From the NCBI RefSeq assembly GCF_947623445.1, contig NC_135242.1, positions 744,001 to 808,000 on the forward strand: DNA of 64,000 bases, in the 5' to 3' direction. This document shows, piece after piece, positions 63,101 to 64,000 of this stretch; the stretch's first letter is position 1; each line of letters begins with the position of its first letter. The stretch is from Clavelina lepadiformis. Lineage: Eukaryota; Chordata; Ascidiacea; Aplousobranchia; Clavelinidae. A program made the translations under genes and the position numbers. The notes under the pieces are model-generated. The model made no database searches. It was not told where the DNA came from and was given only the letters and a program-made list of their open reading frames with translations.

Positions 63101-63900
63101 TAATTAGTGAAGGTTGCGTGATAGGTGGTAGGTGGGTTGAACCACGTTGAGTAGGTCTGCTACAGTGGGCAGAAAACGTGCGGAGGGTATCGTGCAAAAT
63201 ACGGTCAGTTTAAAAACAATCAAGAAACATTTCATGTAGCAAGCCAGCTAATACGCAAACTATTCTCAAAAGATGTCGCATAATCATGGGGCGCGCCGAC
63301 GCAAGTTAATGCTCCAATTTAAAGAAGTTAAATGGTTAGGACTTCCTGTGCCAGCGCCAAAGCTGGTCGTGTGACTCAAATTTAAGAAATTTATTGATTT
63401 TTCAGAGAAAATACCAAAATCATCATCAACCATCAGGTTCAACCGAGGTCAGTGAGAAATTGCTACGTCATGGGAAAAATACGATTTCTGTGTTTAGCAA
63501 ATCGCGTGACCATAGGCACTACGACATTCCAAAACGCACGATAAAGGTTAAATTAATTATCTACGTCATAAGCTATTGACTAACTTACCTCGGTATCTGT
63601 TAAACTTCTGATATTATCTACACCTGTAAAAATAATGAACATTGTTAGTCTAATTCCATACTTGGGTTGTGACACAAGTTTCCTTCAGTTAAACAGAGCG
63701 ATGACGTCACTTTTCCACAAACTATGACGTCAGTCATTCGTACTAAGACAACAGGGGAGTACATACCGGTAAAACGGTCCAGATTAGGGCAGCTGGACTC
63801 GGATGTTCTCAAAGCTTTGATCTTCCTGTGAAGGACAGCTCTGCAGTAGACCAGCGATATCCTGGACAGACCTACCCTGTCAACCTCACGAAGATACTTC
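57115..63900 (-). CDS. CABIN1: CABIN1 (calcineurin-binding/HIRA-complex subunit), C-terminal 416 residues, 7 exons
   Basis: Exons in transcript order: 63900-63767, 63623-63589, 58962-58765, 58596-58270, 57804-57636, 57567-57367, 57299-57115 (stop). The first visible exon starts mid-codon, so the gene continues beyond the right edge. It opens with KYLREVDRVGLSR, like the KYLRDADRQ helix of vertebrate CABIN1. MDAYKVYQ and LLDEALRFCQQQAL match the next conserved helices. Near the end SFVSDSTKLKLKTAILSRTS matches the C-terminal MEF2-binding motif (SEETKQKLKSAIL), and it finishes with an acidic Ser-Asp stretch. CABIN1 is the animal Hir3-like member of the HIRA histone H3.3 chaperone complex and restrains calcineurin and MEF2. 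The final intron before the stop exon is 67 nt, whereas the one between visible exons 2 and 3 is 4.6 kb. Confidence 0.88.
58963..63588. other. Large CABIN1 intron (4.6 kb)
   Basis: No recognised gene lies in this intron. It contains a (TCAA)n microsatellite near 59035-59056 and overlapping open frames at 59395-59860, including two in one frame split by a single stop (59468-59665 and 59675-59857). Their origin is not clear. Other open frames at 60159-61134 and 62246-62455 look like chance. Confidence 0.5.
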
Positions 63901-64000
63901 CTATGATGTAACAAAAGACCAATTTGTAAATGCTGTGTGTATATACTACGTCTGTAGCAGGGTGCTCGACTTCATAATAGTCGATTGTTTTCCTCACAAT

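Overview
This 64 kb window is eukaryotic nuclear DNA, AT-rich, with compact GT-AG genes whose products are recognisable metazoan orthologues: API5, COQ10, COPS4, DUSP23, CABIN1, an XK-related scramblase, a GT10 fucosyltransferase, a Rho GTPase and a SHIPPO/STPG ciliary protein. Several are intronless, introns are mostly short, and the intergenic DNA is full of short inverted-repeat elements. An invertebrate deuterostome, perhaps an ascidian, fits best. That assignment is inference; no single sequence here proves it.

Layout. 0.4-1.5 kb (+): Rho-family GTPase, 3 exons. 3.4-9.1 kb (+): API5, 13 exons, 528 aa. 11.4-13.2 kb (-): GT10 alpha-1,3-fucosyltransferase, 5 exons, 472 aa. 13.3-16.8 kb: decayed hAT transposon broken by a hAT MITE. 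17-25 kb: gene-poor, but with an SLC10-like coding fragment split by an LTR-like insertion. 25.1-30.0 kb (+): three tandem single-exon C2H2 zinc-finger genes sharing an N-terminal helical leader. 30.4-33.8 kb (-): STPG/SHIPPO-repeat gene, 9 exons, 359 aa. 34-43 kb: gene desert with a piggyBac-type MITE and a triple-nested mobile element containing inverted satellite arrays. 44.1-48.8 kb (+): COQ10, COPS4 and DUSP23. 50.2-55.1 kb (-): XK-related gene, 8 exons, 878 aa with a 520-residue tail. 57.1-63.9 kb (-): last 7 exons of CABIN1, which runs off the right edge.

The genes are mixed housekeeping genes and I see no pathway or operon joining them. The most interesting material is structural: (1) four copies of an LTR-like element, TGTAATG...ATCACA, each with its own perfect 4-bp target-site duplication, one of which interrupts a reading frame that resumes exactly across the duplication; (2) a nested transposon with foldback satellite arrays and an 8-bp hAT-type duplication; (3) strong over-representation of the CRE palindrome TGACGTCA (17 exact copies); (4) the zinc-finger trio with a conserved leader and SUMO-related motifs. 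No tRNA, rRNA, CRISPR array or spliced-leader gene was seen. Exon boundaries were assigned by eye from splice consensus, frame continuity and family homology.
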